This document shows positions 1 through 8,283 of a stretch of DNA of 64,000 nucleotides, in pieces. Every line of letters begins with the position of its first letter. Within the stretch, counting starts at the first letter, position 1. Source of the DNA: Mycobacterium sp. ITM-2016-00317 (GTDB lineage Bacteria > Actinomycetota > Actinomycetes > Mycobacteriales > Mycobacteriaceae); NCBI RefSeq assembly GCF_002968295.1, contig NZ_CP134399.1, forward strand, positions 1,736,001 to 1,800,000. The letters are read 5' to 3'. The notes under the pieces are model-generated. The model was not told the DNA's origin, made no database searches, and worked only from the letters and a program-made list of their open reading frames with translations. The position numbers and the translations under genes are program-made.

Positions 1-24
1 ATCTCCACGTCCCAGCGAGAGGGG

Positions 25-167
25 CCGACGAGAGCAGTATCCTGACTCCCGGATCGACGCTCGCCCCGACCTTCCAGCCTGGCGGCCGTGGTCGACGAGG
101 GGTTCGCTCCCCGGTCACAGTGGCGGGACCATGCCGGATTCACACCGGCTTCCTGCCTGCTCGTCGG
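25..167 (-). promoter_or_regulatory. Cobalamin (B12) riboswitch
   Basis: Read on the minus strand this stretch carries the conserved core of an adenosylcobalamin riboswitch. It has a GCCGGTGTGAATCCGGC stem-loop, the GGTCCCGCCACTGTGA block with the B12 box (115-124), and the 3' block GAGTCAGGATACTG (35-48). The closing helix is visible: CCGACGAG (160-167) pairs with CTCGTCGG (25-32). Only 24 bases remain to the window edge, so the controlled gene starts just off the left side, reading leftwards. Known targets of this family are cobalamin synthesis or transport genes, cobalt uptake genes and B12-independent isoenzymes; which one applies cannot be seen here. Confidence 0.9.
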
Positions 168-738
168 AGCCGGTCAGGCCGACCGGCCACGCTGACAATA
201 GCTGACAAGCACTCGGTCCGGTCTGCGGGTGTGGTCCCTGTGCCTTTTCGGCCGTGGACGCTCGCGCGATCGCCGTCGTGCTTTCCCTAGAAAATACTTC
301 GGCATTGTTTTCTCGGCAGGCGTACCGCCACCACACGATTGGGGCGAAAAGTGCACGCAATTGATTCCGAGGGAAAGTAATTGCAAACGTCGCATAAACT
401 ATGGATTTCCGATCTTGTCCGCAGACTTTATAATCGTTTACTGAGCCTTATTCAGCAACGTCGGACATGCACGCAGCTCCGTGCGCCCGGGCATCTCCGA
501 TATCCGAAGGGGTAGTAAAGCGGCCGCCGCGCAGGACCAGTAAGGAAACGGTATACGCGGTGATTGCGGACATTGCGAAAGATGGTCGCCCGGCCGCTGG
601 GGCGATGGCGAAATGCTTTGCCAGAACAATGGCTATTAGAACGCCTGACAAATAGCTGGCAGGTGCCGAATTTCTCCAATTATTCTCCTGGGGTGGCCGG
701 ATCCCGGCCGAGAAGCTTCTGCGTTGGACGGAGAACCG
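168..738. other. Regulatory leader with no recognisable gene
   Basis: About 570 bases lie between the riboswitch and the hydrolase gene. The middle part (290-450) is clearly AT-richer than its surroundings. A perfect TATAAT -10 element on the plus strand sits at 429-434, but without a convincing -35 box. If used, it would give the gene at 739 a leader of about 300 bases. The octamer GCTGACAA occurs twice (191-198 and 201-208), upstream of the minus-strand riboswitch. A 62-codon plus-strand ORF at 467-655 has no supporting features. Confidence 0.45.
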
Positions 739-2079
739 ATGAAAAATGGTGCACGCAAGGCGGGTGTCTTTTGCGGAGCGGCGGTCGCCGCCACAATGCT
801 CGCTACCACTACGGCGACCCAGGCGGCGGAGGCTCAGTCCTCGGCGCTGATCATCGGCGGCATCTATACGCCGTCGCTGTCGAACCTTGTTATGCGGAAT
901 ATCCTCGGCGGAAGGTTCCGCAACCAGGAACTCGTCAGTGTGGAGTGGCCCGCCGAGGCACGGCCGTTTACCGGCCTGTTCAGCGACAGTCTGACCGAAT
1001 CGGTCAATGTCGGCATCGAGAGCCTCACCAATCAAATCCAGCTCGCCCTCGACCGGATCAAGGACGAGGACGGCAATTACGTGGAGGGCGAGCGGGTCAC
1101 GGTGGTCGGCCTGTCCGCAGGCAACCTGGTCGTCGATGATGTGCTGCGTAACCTGCAAGCTCAAACCAACGCTCCCCCTAAGGAAGTCTTCGACTTCTAC
1201 ACCGTCGAGGACACCACCCGCCAGAACGACAAGGTGGTGTACAACCCGATACTCAATTACACGTTCAGGCCGCCACCGGTGACCCAATACGATCTTGTGA
1301 CTGTCACAGGGGAGTACGACGGGTTCGCGGACTTCCCGCAGCGCTGGTGGAACCTTCTGGCTGTCGCCAACGCGGTGCTGGGTGAGATCTTCGTCCATGT
1401 GCCGGTCATGTTCGACAACCTGGACAGGGTGCCGGAGGACAACATCACCGTCACCACGAACGTGCTGGGCGGAGTGACGACGAACTACTTTGTGCGGCAG
1501 CCATTGCCGCTCGTGATTGTGTTCCCATTCCTGCTGCCGATTGAGCCGTTACTGCGGACGATCGTCGACGCCGGGTATACCCGCGACGCTCCCGACCCCA
1601 ACACCGCTGGTTCGCCCGCCGCGACCCCGTCCACCCCGACGGTCGAGGAGGACGTCGCCGGTGACGTGGAGCAGCCGGCCGACGCTCAGACGGCACCTAC
1701 CGCCCGTACCGCGGCCGGCGACACGGCGACCGCGCCGGCCGCCGAGGAGGACACCTCGAGCGATGCCGAGGTGGCCGACGATGTTTCGGGTGATGCCGAG
1801 GTGGTCGAGGATGTTTCGGGTGATGCCGAGGTGGTCGAGGATGTTTCGGGTGATGCCGAGGTGGTCGAGGAACTCGATGCCGAGGTGGCCGAGGATGTTT
1901 CGGGCGATGTTGAGGTGGCCGCGGAACTCGATGCCGAGGCTGAGGTCGATGCGGCGGTAGAGCAGAGCGACAACGCTACGGCGCCGTCGATGGACGCGGG
2001 CCAGGGATCTGAGACGACGTCCGGCACCGACGGAGTGGATTCGGACTCCGTCGAAGCGGAGTCGACATCCGCAGCGTGA
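739..2079 (+). CDS. Secreted PE-PPE-domain-type hydrolase with acidic repeat tail
   Basis: The 446-residue protein is probably an exported serine hydrolase. Residues 1-30 form a signal peptide (basic start, then a run of Ala, Val and Thr, probable cleavage after the TATQAAEA region). The next ~280 residues resemble the PE-PPE domain (an alpha/beta-hydrolase fold that follows PE or PPE modules in mycobacteria): an early IIGGIYTP strand and a nucleophile elbow GLSAGN near residue 129. Neither a PE nor a PPE module is present. The C-terminal ~150 residues are Pro/Ala/Thr-rich, then strongly acidic and repetitive. ATG 739 is preferred because GGAG lies six bases before it; TTG 724 lacks such a site. 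The substrate is unknown; cell-wall or lipid esters would fit the family. Confidence 0.75.
   Translation: MKNGARKAGVFCGAAVAATMLATTTATQAAEAQSSALIIGGIYTPSLSNLVMRNILGGRFRNQELVSVEWPAEARPFTGLFSDSLTESVNVGIESLTNQIQLALDRIKDEDGNYVEGERVTVVGLSAGNLVVDDVLRNLQAQTNAPPKEVFDFYTVEDTTRQNDKVVYNPILNYTFRPPPVTQYDLVTVTGEYDGFADFPQRWWNLLAVANAVLGEIFVHVPVMFDNLDRVPEDNITVTTNVLGGVTTNYFVRQPLPLVIVFPFLLPIEPLLRTIVDAGYTRDAPDPNTAGSPAATPSTPTVEEDVAGDVEQPADAQTAPTARTAAGDTATAPAAEEDTSSDAEVADDVSGDAEVVEDVSGDAEVVEDVSGDAEVVEELDAEVAEDVSGDVEVAAELDAEAEVDAAVEQSDNATAPSMDAGQGSETTSGTDGVDSDSVEAESTSAA
1762..1941 (+). repeat. 30-bp in-frame tandem repeats coding for acidic decapeptides
   Basis: Three perfect copies of a 30-base unit lie at 1780-1809, 1810-1839 and 1840-1869, each coding DVSGDAEVVE. 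Degenerate partial copies flank them on both sides. The unit is a multiple of three, so copy number can change without breaking the reading frame of the secreted hydrolase. The tail is likely disordered and highly negatively charged. Confidence 0.9.
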
Positions 2080-2080
2080 C

Positions 2081-2239
2081 CTAGCCGTACAGTCCGCCGA
2101 CCGAGGTCTTCGTCACGTCAAGTCGCGTCCCGCTGTCGGCGGCATCTGGGTTGGCGAAACTGTAGGTCGCCGAGACGAGTTGGTGCACGCCCTTGGCGCG
2201 GTCCCGCTGTAGTGCGGTCCAGTGGGCGCGGGTCAGTCC
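2081..2239 (-). pseudogene. Possible C-terminal remnant of an unidentified protein
   Basis: On the minus strand an open frame ends at the TAG at 2081-2083 and reads as plausible protein sequence for about 50 residues (it contains KGVHQLVSATYSFANPD and ends TSVGGLYG). It has no start codon, and upstream it runs into the aldehyde dehydrogenase in another frame. This looks like the tail of a gene whose front part was lost when the two neighbours were joined. I do not recognise the family, and a chance open frame in GC-rich DNA cannot be excluded. Confidence 0.3.
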
Positions 2240-3594
2240 GCGACGATGAACACCTGCTTGTTGACGAACTCGTCGATGCCGAGGGCGCCCAGCTCGCGTC
2301 CGAACCCTGAACGCTTCACCCCACCGAACGGGATGTCGGGCCCTTCCCCGGCAGGGGTGTTGACGTTGACCATCCCGGCGTCGAGTCGTCGCGCCACATT
2401 CTCCGCGCGCGTGACGTCGCTGCTGAACACCGACCCGCCCAGCCCGAACACCGAGGAGTTGGCCAGCGCGACGGCTTCGTCCTCGTCACGTACGCGGTAG
2501 ACGACCGCAACGGGTCCGAACAGTTCCTCGGTGTAGGCCCGCATGTCCGGGGTGACGCCGCTCAGCACGGCCGGGGTGTAGAACGCCGCCGGCGCTTCAG
2601 CGAGCACTCCACCGGCGTGCAGGATGGCGCCCTTGTCGACTGCGTCGGCGACCTGCGTGGCGACCGTCTCAGCGGCTGCGCGCGAGGACAGCGGGGCGAT
2701 GTCCGTGGCGGGGGGACTGGCTGCCAGCGCGGTCAATTCGCTGACGAAATCGTCGTAGAGATCCTCGACGACGATCATTCGCTTGTTCGAGTTGCACGCC
2801 TGTCCCATGTTGTAGGTGCGGAACTCCCAAGCGGTGCGGGCGAGTTCGGCGGCATCACCGTCGAGGACGATGAACGGGTCGGAACCGCCGAGCTCGAGTA
2901 GACACTTCTTCAGTGCCCGGCCGGCGGTCGCTGCGACCGCAGCGCCGGCGCGTTCGGACCCGGTCACCGAGACACCCTGCACCCGAGGATCTCCGATGAT
3001 CGTCTCCACCTGGCCGAACGTCGCGAACACATTCGTGTACACCCCGTCGGGCACACCGGCGTCCCGCAACAGCTCCTCGATGGCCAGCGCGCACTGCGGC
3101 ACCGATTCGGCGTGCTTGAGCAGGACCGCGTTGCCGAGCACGAGGTTCGGCGCAGCGAATCGCGCGACCTGATACACCGGGAAGTTCCATGGCATCACGC
3201 CGAGCAGCACACCGACCGGACGGCGGCGGACCATCGCGGTGCCCCCGGAGAACGACGGGATGCGTTGATCGGCCAGCAACTCCGCGGCGTGGTCGGCGTA
3301 GAACTGGAAGATCGACGCGGAGAACTCGGCTTCGCCGGTACCCTCGTCGAGCTTCTTGCCCATCTCCGTGCGGGCCAGCTCACCCAGATCCGGTGCGCGC
3401 TTGCGCAGCAGCTCTGCGACATTGCGTACCACGTCGACCCGCGCTGCCAGCGGCTGCTCCCGCCACGCCCGGTACGCGTCGTCGGCCGCGGAGATCGCCG
3501 CGGCGATCTCCGCATCGGTGGTGGTGTCGAAACTTGCCAGTACCTCGCCGGTCGCCGGGTTGACTGTCCGGTAGGGCGGTTGCGTGGCGGTCAC
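2233..3594 (-). CDS. NAD(P)-dependent semialdehyde dehydrogenase (succinate/glutarate-semialdehyde type)
   Basis: This 453-residue aldehyde dehydrogenase is close to the short GabD-like succinate-semialdehyde dehydrogenases. Visible landmarks are the PWNFPVYQ Rossmann entry, the general-base Glu in LLELGGSDP, the nucleophile Cys267 in GQACNSNKR, and the ELFGPVAVVYR and FGGVKRSGFGRELG blocks. GTG 3594 is chosen because AGGA sits eight bases ahead and similarity begins at the YRTVNPATGEV motif. It lies 11 bases after the amine permease, so the two form an operon. It probably oxidises the aldehyde made from the imported amine or its gamma-glutamyl derivative. The exact chain length of the substrate cannot be read from the sequence. 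Confidence 0.88.
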   Translation of the reverse strand: MTATQPPYRTVNPATGEVLASFDTTTDAEIAAAISAADDAYRAWREQPLAARVDVVRNVAELLRKRAPDLGELARTEMGKKLDEGTGEAEFSASIFQFYADHAAELLADQRIPSFSGGTAMVRRRPVGVLLGVMPWNFPVYQVARFAAPNLVLGNAVLLKHAESVPQCALAIEELLRDAGVPDGVYTNVFATFGQVETIIGDPRVQGVSVTGSERAGAAVAATAGRALKKCLLELGGSDPFIVLDGDAAELARTAWEFRTYNMGQACNSNKRMIVVEDLYDDFVSELTALAASPPATDIAPLSSRAAAETVATQVADAVDKGAILHAGGVLAEAPAAFYTPAVLSGVTPDMRAYTEELFGPVAVVYRVRDEDEAVALANSSVFGLGGSVFSSDVTRAENVARRLDAGMVNVNTPAGEGPDIPFGGVKRSGFGRELGALGIDEFVNKQVFIVAD

Positions 3595-3605
3595 AGTGTG
3601 TCCTT

Positions 3606-5126
3606 CTACTTCTCGGCAGGGATGGCGTCGGCGTAAGGCGCGGTGCTCTTGTCGTGCAGGGGGTGGATCATCATGTACACCAGCCCGATTCCGATGACCA
3701 CGGCCGCAGACAGTGCGACGATCCAGTTGTCGTACCACGGTGCGTCCGGCGTGCGCGGCCAGGCCATGTTGATCATCGCGATCACGCCGTACACCAGCGC
3801 GGCGATGTTGACCGGCACGCCCCACTTGCCCAACGAGTACTTGCCGCTCGGCACCCAGCCCTTCAGCCGTGCCCGCAACGCGGCCAGGACCACCATCTGG
3901 AAGCCGATGTAGATGCCCAGCGCGGCGAAGCTGATGATCTTGGTGATGGCGTCGGTGGAGAACTTGGAACCGAGGATGATCACTGCGGGCACGGCGGCGG
4001 CCAGCAGCAGCGCGTACGGGGGCACGTGGCGCGTCGGCGAGAACTTCTTCAGAAGCGCACTGCCCATGATCATCTCGTCGCGTCCGTACGAGTACGCGAG
4101 CCGGCTCGCGGCAGCCTGCAGGCTCATCGCGCAGGACAGGAACGAGATCAGCACGATCACCAGGATGATCTTCGAGCCCACCGGTCCGAAGGCCTCGCCG
4201 AGCACCGTGCTGACTGGGTCGGTGTCCTCACCGGCGATGACGGCGGGGATGTCGGCGACCGCGAGGACCAGTGCCAGGCACACGAAAGTCGCTGCGGCGC
4301 CGCCGATGTAGATGGTGCGTCGCATGGCTTTCGGGATCAGCCGGCCGGGATCGCGAACCTCCTCGGCGACGTCACCGCACGCCTCGAAGCCGTAGTACTG
4401 GTACAGGCCGATCAACGCCGCGGCGGCGAACGCCCACATGTAGTCGCCGTCGCCGCCTGCACCGAAGCTGTCGAAGATGATGCCGATGTTGTGCTCGCGG
4501 TGCGCGATCAGCAGCCAGCCACCGACCACGAGCGCGCCGATGATCTCCGCGCTGAACCCGATGATCGCCGCTTTGGCAAGGACTTTCGTGCCCATGAAGT
4601 TGATCACGGTCGCCAGTGCGAGCAGCAGCAGGGAGAACGCGATGACGTTGTTCACCGTGGCGTCGATGCCGAAGGTGGCGGCGATGAACGGTCCGGAGCC
4701 GTAACTGACCGAGGCGATGGTGACCAGCAGGGCCACCAGATACACCCAACCGGTCATCCATGCGTACCGGCGTCCCCACAGTCGGCGGGCCCACGGGTAG
4801 ACGCCGCCGGCGACCGGGTACTGGGCCACGACCTCGGAGAACACCAACGCGACGAGCAGTTGCCCGACGCCGACAATGAGGAGGCTCCAGATCATCGGCG
4901 GACCGCCTGTCGCCAGGGCGAAGGCGAACAGCGTGTAGATGCCGACCACGGGCGACAGGTAGGTGAAGCCCAACGAGAAGTTGGCCCACGGGCTCATGTC
5001 CCGCTTGAACTCCGATGTGTAACCGAGGGCCCGCAGATGGGAGGCGTCGGTGTGGTCGTGGAAGTCGTGGAAGCTCTTGCCGGATTCGTCGCCGCGCGCG
5101 TCGGAGGTGGGTTGCGTCGTGGACAT
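3606..5126 (-). CDS. APC-family amino acid/polyamine permease
   Basis: The 506-residue membrane transporter belongs to the amino acid-polyamine-organocation superfamily. It has about 12 hydrophobic segments, starting with the SPWANFSLGFTYLSPVVGIY segment; the early GGPPMIW and later YYGFEACGDVAEEVRDP blocks are typical of the GABA/choline/amine branch. The N-terminal ~45 residues are hydrophilic and cytosolic. ATG 5126 follows an AGCAGG ribosome site; the in-frame start nine codons upstream has none. It is the first gene of an operon with the aldehyde dehydrogenase and faces a GntR regulator. Uptake of GABA, putrescine, cadaverine, ethanolamine or a related amine is the likely role. Confidence 0.87.
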   Translation of the reverse strand: MSTTQPTSDARGDESGKSFHDFHDHTDASHLRALGYTSEFKRDMSPWANFSLGFTYLSPVVGIYTLFAFALATGGPPMIWSLLIVGVGQLLVALVFSEVVAQYPVAGGVYPWARRLWGRRYAWMTGWVYLVALLVTIASVSYGSGPFIAATFGIDATVNNVIAFSLLLLALATVINFMGTKVLAKAAIIGFSAEIIGALVVGGWLLIAHREHNIGIIFDSFGAGGDGDYMWAFAAAALIGLYQYYGFEACGDVAEEVRDPGRLIPKAMRRTIYIGGAAATFVCLALVLAVADIPAVIAGEDTDPVSTVLGEAFGPVGSKIILVIVLISFLSCAMSLQAAASRLAYSYGRDEMIMGSALLKKFSPTRHVPPYALLLAAAVPAVIILGSKFSTDAITKIISFAALGIYIGFQMVVLAALRARLKGWVPSGKYSLGKWGVPVNIAALVYGVIAMINMAWPRTPDAPWYDNWIVALSAAVVIGIGLVYMMIHPLHDKSTAPYADAIPAEK

Positions 5127-5175
5127 GAGCCTGCTTTCTGCCGGTGGGTACATGCAGGAACCCGAGTGATCCGAA

Positions 5176-5204
5176 AAACTACAGTCCTATTGTTTAACCG
5201 GCAA
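5176..5204 (-). promoter_or_regulatory. Predicted sigma-A-type promoter of the permease operon
   Basis: On the minus strand TTGCCG (5199-5204) and TAGTTT (5176-5181) are separated by exactly 17 bases, about 50 bases before the permease start. A short inverted repeat, TGTT N8 AACA (5191-5206), overlaps the -35 region and could be part of the site of the divergent GntR regulator. Confidence 0.45.
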
Positions 5205-5276
5205 CAGAAACGACGGAATTGCTTCGAGATCGGGTAGATTGCGACGTCGGGCCTGCTGGACGCGGAGGAGGTGGCC

Positions 5277-6017
5277 GTGTCGTCGTTGTCGCCGCTGGTC
5301 GCCACCGAGGCACCGGTCGGTCGTGCCGACGAGATCGTCCAGCGCATCACCGAGGCCATCCATCTCGGGCTGCTCGACGACGGCGAACGTCTCCCGGTGG
5401 AGGTCGATCTGGCGGCGCAGTTCGGGGTGGCGCCGATGACCGTGCGTGAGGCGCTCGCGACATTGCGCGAACAGAAGCTGGTGGAGACGCGCAGGGGCCG
5501 CAGCGGTGGGTCGTTCGTCCGACGCCCGCCGGGGCCGCCGGTAGACCAGTTGACCGCGCGGCTGGCCGCGATGAGTGCCTCTGACCTGCGTGACCTCTTC
5601 GACGAGCACACCGCGGTGTCCGGTCAGGCGGCGCGGCTGGCTGCCGAGCGTGCGGCCCCGTACGCGGTCCGCAGACTGTTCGCGCTGACCGACCAGCTCG
5701 GTGCCGCGGCCACCCTGGGCGATCGCATCCGCGCCGACAGCCGCTTCCACATCCAGGTGGCGATCGCGTCGCAGTCGGCCAGGCTGGCCCGGCGAGAGGC
5801 CAACCTGCAGGCCGAGGCCGCCGGGCTGGTGTGGCTGCCGATCGGCCCCGAGATGGATGTCGCCGCGCACGTCCAGGAGCAGCACGCGATCGCCGCGGCC
5901 GTGGCGTCCGAGAACGCCTCTGAGGCGCGCAGGCTCGCCGAAGCCCATGTCATGGGCCAGCTCGCCAGATTGACCAAGATCAACCTTGACCTCACCAGCA
6001 CCGGGTCCTCCTCATGA
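5277..6017 (+). CDS. GntR/FadR-type transcriptional regulator
   Basis: The 246-residue regulator has a winged-helix DNA-binding domain in residues ~15-75 (DLAAQFGVAPMTVREALATL, then a basic wing ending GGSFV) and an all-helical FCD-like ligand domain behind it. GTG 5277 is preferred to GTG 5271 because GGAGGAG (5264-5270) directly abuts 5271 but leaves normal spacing to 5277. The stop overlaps the start of the Cache-domain protein, so the two are translated together. It is transcribed away from the permease operon and sits ahead of the P450 operon, both of which it probably controls in response to an amine or a breakdown product. The known PipR regulator of piperidine P450 genes in M. smegmatis is also a GntR-family protein. 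Confidence 0.85.
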   Translation: MSSLSPLVATEAPVGRADEIVQRITEAIHLGLLDDGERLPVEVDLAAQFGVAPMTVREALATLREQKLVETRRGRSGGSFVRRPPGPPVDQLTARLAAMSASDLRDLFDEHTAVSGQAARLAAERAAPYAVRRLFALTDQLGAAATLGDRIRADSRFHIQVAIASQSARLARREANLQAEAAGLVWLPIGPEMDVAAHVQEQHAIAAAVASENASEARRLAEAHVMGQLARLTKINLDLTSTGSSS

Positions 6018-6775
6018 CGACGTCGCAGGCGGCTCGCCAACTCGCCGAGGCCGCGTCGTCGTCCCTGGAGCCGTACTACGAGTTGCTCGGCGAGATCGCC
6101 GAGGACGTGCTGCGGTGCCGGCCCCCACGGGCGGCGCTGAGCGAGGCGCATTTCAGCGGACTGCACCGCCGGCTCGCCGAGAGACTCCATCGGGAACGCG
6201 CGGTATGGGGCATGGGCTTCATCGCCGCGCCGTTCGTGGTGGACGGGATGGAGCGCTACCTGGCCTGGTGGCAGCGCACCAACGACCGGGTGACCCGCCT
6301 ACGGCTGAATTTCGACCTGACCAGCATCGACGTCTACGACTACCTGCAGATGGACTGGTACCAGCTGGCCAAACGCGGTCAGCAGCGCGTCGCCTACGGG
6401 CCCTACGTCGACTACAGCGGCTCCGACATGTACACGATCACCGCCACCGTGCCGGTGGTGGCCGGCGGGACATTCCTCGGTGTCGCGGGAGCCGACCTGG
6501 TGGTCGGTGACGTCGAGCGCCGACTGCTGGACGTGCTGCGCCAGGTCGAGGACGACGCCGTCGTGGTCAACGCCGAGCGTCGGGTCGTCGCGGCCAACAC
6601 TCCGCGCTGGTTCGTCGGCTCCCGGCTGTCCGCGATGCCCACGGCGGGTCCGGAGCCCGACCCCGCGGCGTTCCGGGACGTGGCGGAGATGCCGATCGGG
6701 ACGGGCTGGGTGCTGGCCATCGCGTGGCCGGAGGCCGACGCGGATGCGCGTGGCCCGGGTCCTGACGGCGCGTAA
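6014..6775 (+). CDS. Cytosolic Cache/PDC-like ligand-sensing protein
   Basis: The 253-residue protein has a PDC/Cache-like fold signature: a helical N-terminus, MDWYQLAKRG, GPYVDYSGSDMYTIT, then PVVAGGTFLGVAGADL. In double-Cache receptors these positions line the pocket that binds amino acids or amines. There is no signal peptide and no membrane helix, unlike classical Cache sensors, and no output domain follows. Its ATG overlaps the GntR stop by four bases, so it may hand ligand information to that regulator or act as a soluble buffer. Family assignment is by motif only; the partner role is inferred. Confidence 0.65.
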   Translation: MTTSQAARQLAEAASSSLEPYYELLGEIAEDVLRCRPPRAALSEAHFSGLHRRLAERLHRERAVWGMGFIAAPFVVDGMERYLAWWQRTNDRVTRLRLNFDLTSIDVYDYLQMDWYQLAKRGQQRVAYGPYVDYSGSDMYTITATVPVVAGGTFLGVAGADLVVGDVERRLLDVLRQVEDDAVVVNAERRVVAANTPRWFVGSRLSAMPTAGPEPDPAAFRDVAEMPIGTGWVLAIAWPEADADARGPGPDGA

Positions 6776-6807
6776 CCGACTCTTAACGACGAATCTCGTT
6801 CCAGCTG

Positions 6808-6858
6808 TTGACTGCAAGGATCTACTTCTAGAGTATTTAGTGACCACTCGGTCGCACT
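6808..6858 (+). promoter_or_regulatory. Probable promoter and operator of the P450 operon
   Basis: TTGACT (6808-6813) is a good -35 box. The best matching -10, TAGAGT (6829-6834), gives a short 15-base spacer, so the fit is imperfect. Directly downstream, AGTG N12 CACT (6839-6858) forms an inverted repeat with a nested GACC/GGTC pair, placed where a repressor would block transcription. The P450 ribosome site CGGAGG follows. Confidence 0.35.
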
Positions 6859-6874
6859 CTCGGAGGTAGCACTG

Positions 6875-8077
6875 ATGTCGTCGGCCCTCTCCGGCTCTGT
6901 CCCCGTGTTCGAGGTCGCCGACCCGGCCTTCTCGATCACCTCGGCCGAGGTGCACGCGGCCCGCGAGCGCAGCTGGTACGCGACCACCGAGTACGGCCTC
7001 GCCGTCCTGCGCTACGAGCAGGTGAACCGGCTGCTCAAACACCCCAAGCTCAGGCAGGGCAGCGCGGCATGGCCGGCCCACAACGGCGTCACCGAAGGGC
7101 CGTTCGCCGACTGGTTCGCCAGCTGGATCCTGAACAAGGAGGGCGAAGAGCACCATCGGCTGCGCCGGCTGATGAACCCGGCTTTCTCCAGCAAGCTCAT
7201 CGGCGGGCTTGTCCCGAGGTTTCAGGCGCTGGCCGAAGAACTCATCGACGGCTTCGCCGAACCCGGCCGCTGCGAGTTCGTCAGCGAGTTCGCCGAACCC
7301 TACGCCGCCCGCGTCATCGCGATCATGCTCGGCATCCCCGAGAGCGAGTGGAAGGTCATCGCCGCCGAGTCCGCCACGATCGGGTTGGCACTCGGCGTCA
7401 CGATCCGGCAGGACCTGCCGAAGATCGAGGCCGCACTCAAGACGCTCTACGAGTACTGCGACGCGCTGATCGCCGACCGGCAGGCGAACCCGCGGGACGA
7501 CTTCGTCACCACACTGGTGAACGCGTCCCGCCCCGAGGACGGCCGACTCAGCGACACCGAGCTACGAGATGCCATGGTGCTGCTGATCTTCGGTGGATTC
7601 GACACCACCCGAAACCAACTCGGCCTGGCGATGCAGACGTTCATGGCCCACCCCGATCAGTGGCGGCTGCTGGCCGAACAACCGGAGCTCGGCGGCAAGG
7701 CCGTGGAGGAGGTCATGCGGGTCAACCCGACCGTGCGCTGGGTGACCCGTGAGGTGCTGGAGGACTTCGAGTACGAGGGCGTCATGCTCACCGCGGGCAC
7801 CACGGTGCACCTGTACAGCGAGTCGGCCGGGACCGACCCACTGGTCTTCGATCCGGGATTCGACATCACCACAGAGCGCAAGCCGCACTTCGGATTCGGG
7901 GGCGGCGCCCACCACTGCCTCGGTCACTTCGTGGCGCGCTCGGACATGAGTGAGGCGCTGCCGCTGCTGGCTCGCCGGATGCGCGATCCGCACGAACTGC
8001 CCGGCGCCACCTGGTTGCCCGACTCGGGCAACACCGGTCCGATCACGCTGCCCATCGGCTTCACGCCCGCCCCCTGA
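6875..8077 (+). CDS. Cytochrome P450
   Basis: This 400-residue soluble bacterial P450 has all key elements. The I-helix oxygen-activation motif is FGGFDTTRNQ (acidic Asp242, Thr243-Thr244). The ExxR pair lies in EEVMR, and the haem ligand is Cys348 in FGFGGGAHHCLG. The start is supported by GGAGG ten bases upstream. Twelve bases after its stop comes a ferredoxin, then a glutamine-synthetase-like gene. That order, behind a GntR regulator, matches the piperidine/pyrrolidine P450 (PipA, CYP151) locus described in Mycobacterium. I therefore suspect N-heterocycle hydroxylation, but the CYP family was not verified by alignment. No ferredoxin reductase gene is in the window. Confidence 0.9.
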   Translation: MSSALSGSVPVFEVADPAFSITSAEVHAARERSWYATTEYGLAVLRYEQVNRLLKHPKLRQGSAAWPAHNGVTEGPFADWFASWILNKEGEEHHRLRRLMNPAFSSKLIGGLVPRFQALAEELIDGFAEPGRCEFVSEFAEPYAARVIAIMLGIPESEWKVIAAESATIGLALGVTIRQDLPKIEAALKTLYEYCDALIADRQANPRDDFVTTLVNASRPEDGRLSDTELRDAMVLLIFGGFDTTRNQLGLAMQTFMAHPDQWRLLAEQPELGGKAVEEVMRVNPTVRWVTREVLEDFEYEGVMLTAGTTVHLYSESAGTDPLVFDPGFDITTERKPHFGFGGGAHHCLGHFVARSDMSEALPLLARRMRDPHELPGATWLPDSGNTGPITLPIGFTPAP

Positions 8078-8089
8078 AAGGACGACCGC

Positions 8090-8278
8090 ATGCACGTCAC
8101 CGTAGATCTCGCCAAGTGTCAGGACCACGGCCAGTGCGCCATCGCCGCACCCGCCGTGTTCACCCTCAATGACGACGGAAACCTGGAATACGACGGTAAT
8201 CCCGACGATTCCGAACGCGCCTACGTCGAAGACGCGGTCGATGTCTGCCCCGTCCAGGCCATCGTGGTAAAGGACTGA
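8090..8278 (+). CDS. 3Fe-4S-type ferredoxin, P450 redox partner
   Basis: The 62-residue ferredoxin has the pattern Cys10-x2-His13-x2-Cys16 and Cys53-Pro54. Histidine replaces the usual second cysteine of a 4Fe-4S site (CQDHGQC then DVCPVQA). This CxxHxxC layout is common in mycobacterial ferredoxins encoded beside P450 genes. It lies 12 bases after the P450 and 5 bases before the ligase gene, with AAAGGA as ribosome site. It presumably delivers electrons to the upstream P450; the reductase must come from elsewhere in the genome. Confidence 0.92.
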   Translation: MHVTVDLAKCQDHGQCAIAAPAVFTLNDDGNLEYDGNPDDSERAYVEDAVDVCPVQAIVVKD

Positions 8279-8283
8279 TCCCG

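Noticed and set aside
191..208. GCTGACAA direct repeat before the riboswitch
   Set aside because: Only two eight-base copies; could be a promoter element but too short to annotate separately.
467..655. 62-codon plus-strand frame in the leader region
   Set aside because: No ribosome site, no recognisable motif and no conserved neighbour; left as possible leader sequence.
448..1398. Long minus-strand open frame over the PE-PPE-type gene
   Set aside because: It is antisense to a gene with signal peptide, ribosome site and family motifs; composition is typical of a GC-rich shadow frame.
3654..5237. 527-codon plus-strand open frame opposite the permease
   Set aside because: Rich in His, Gln, Arg and Asp as expected for the complement of membrane-protein codons; the permease on the other strand has clear helices and motifs.
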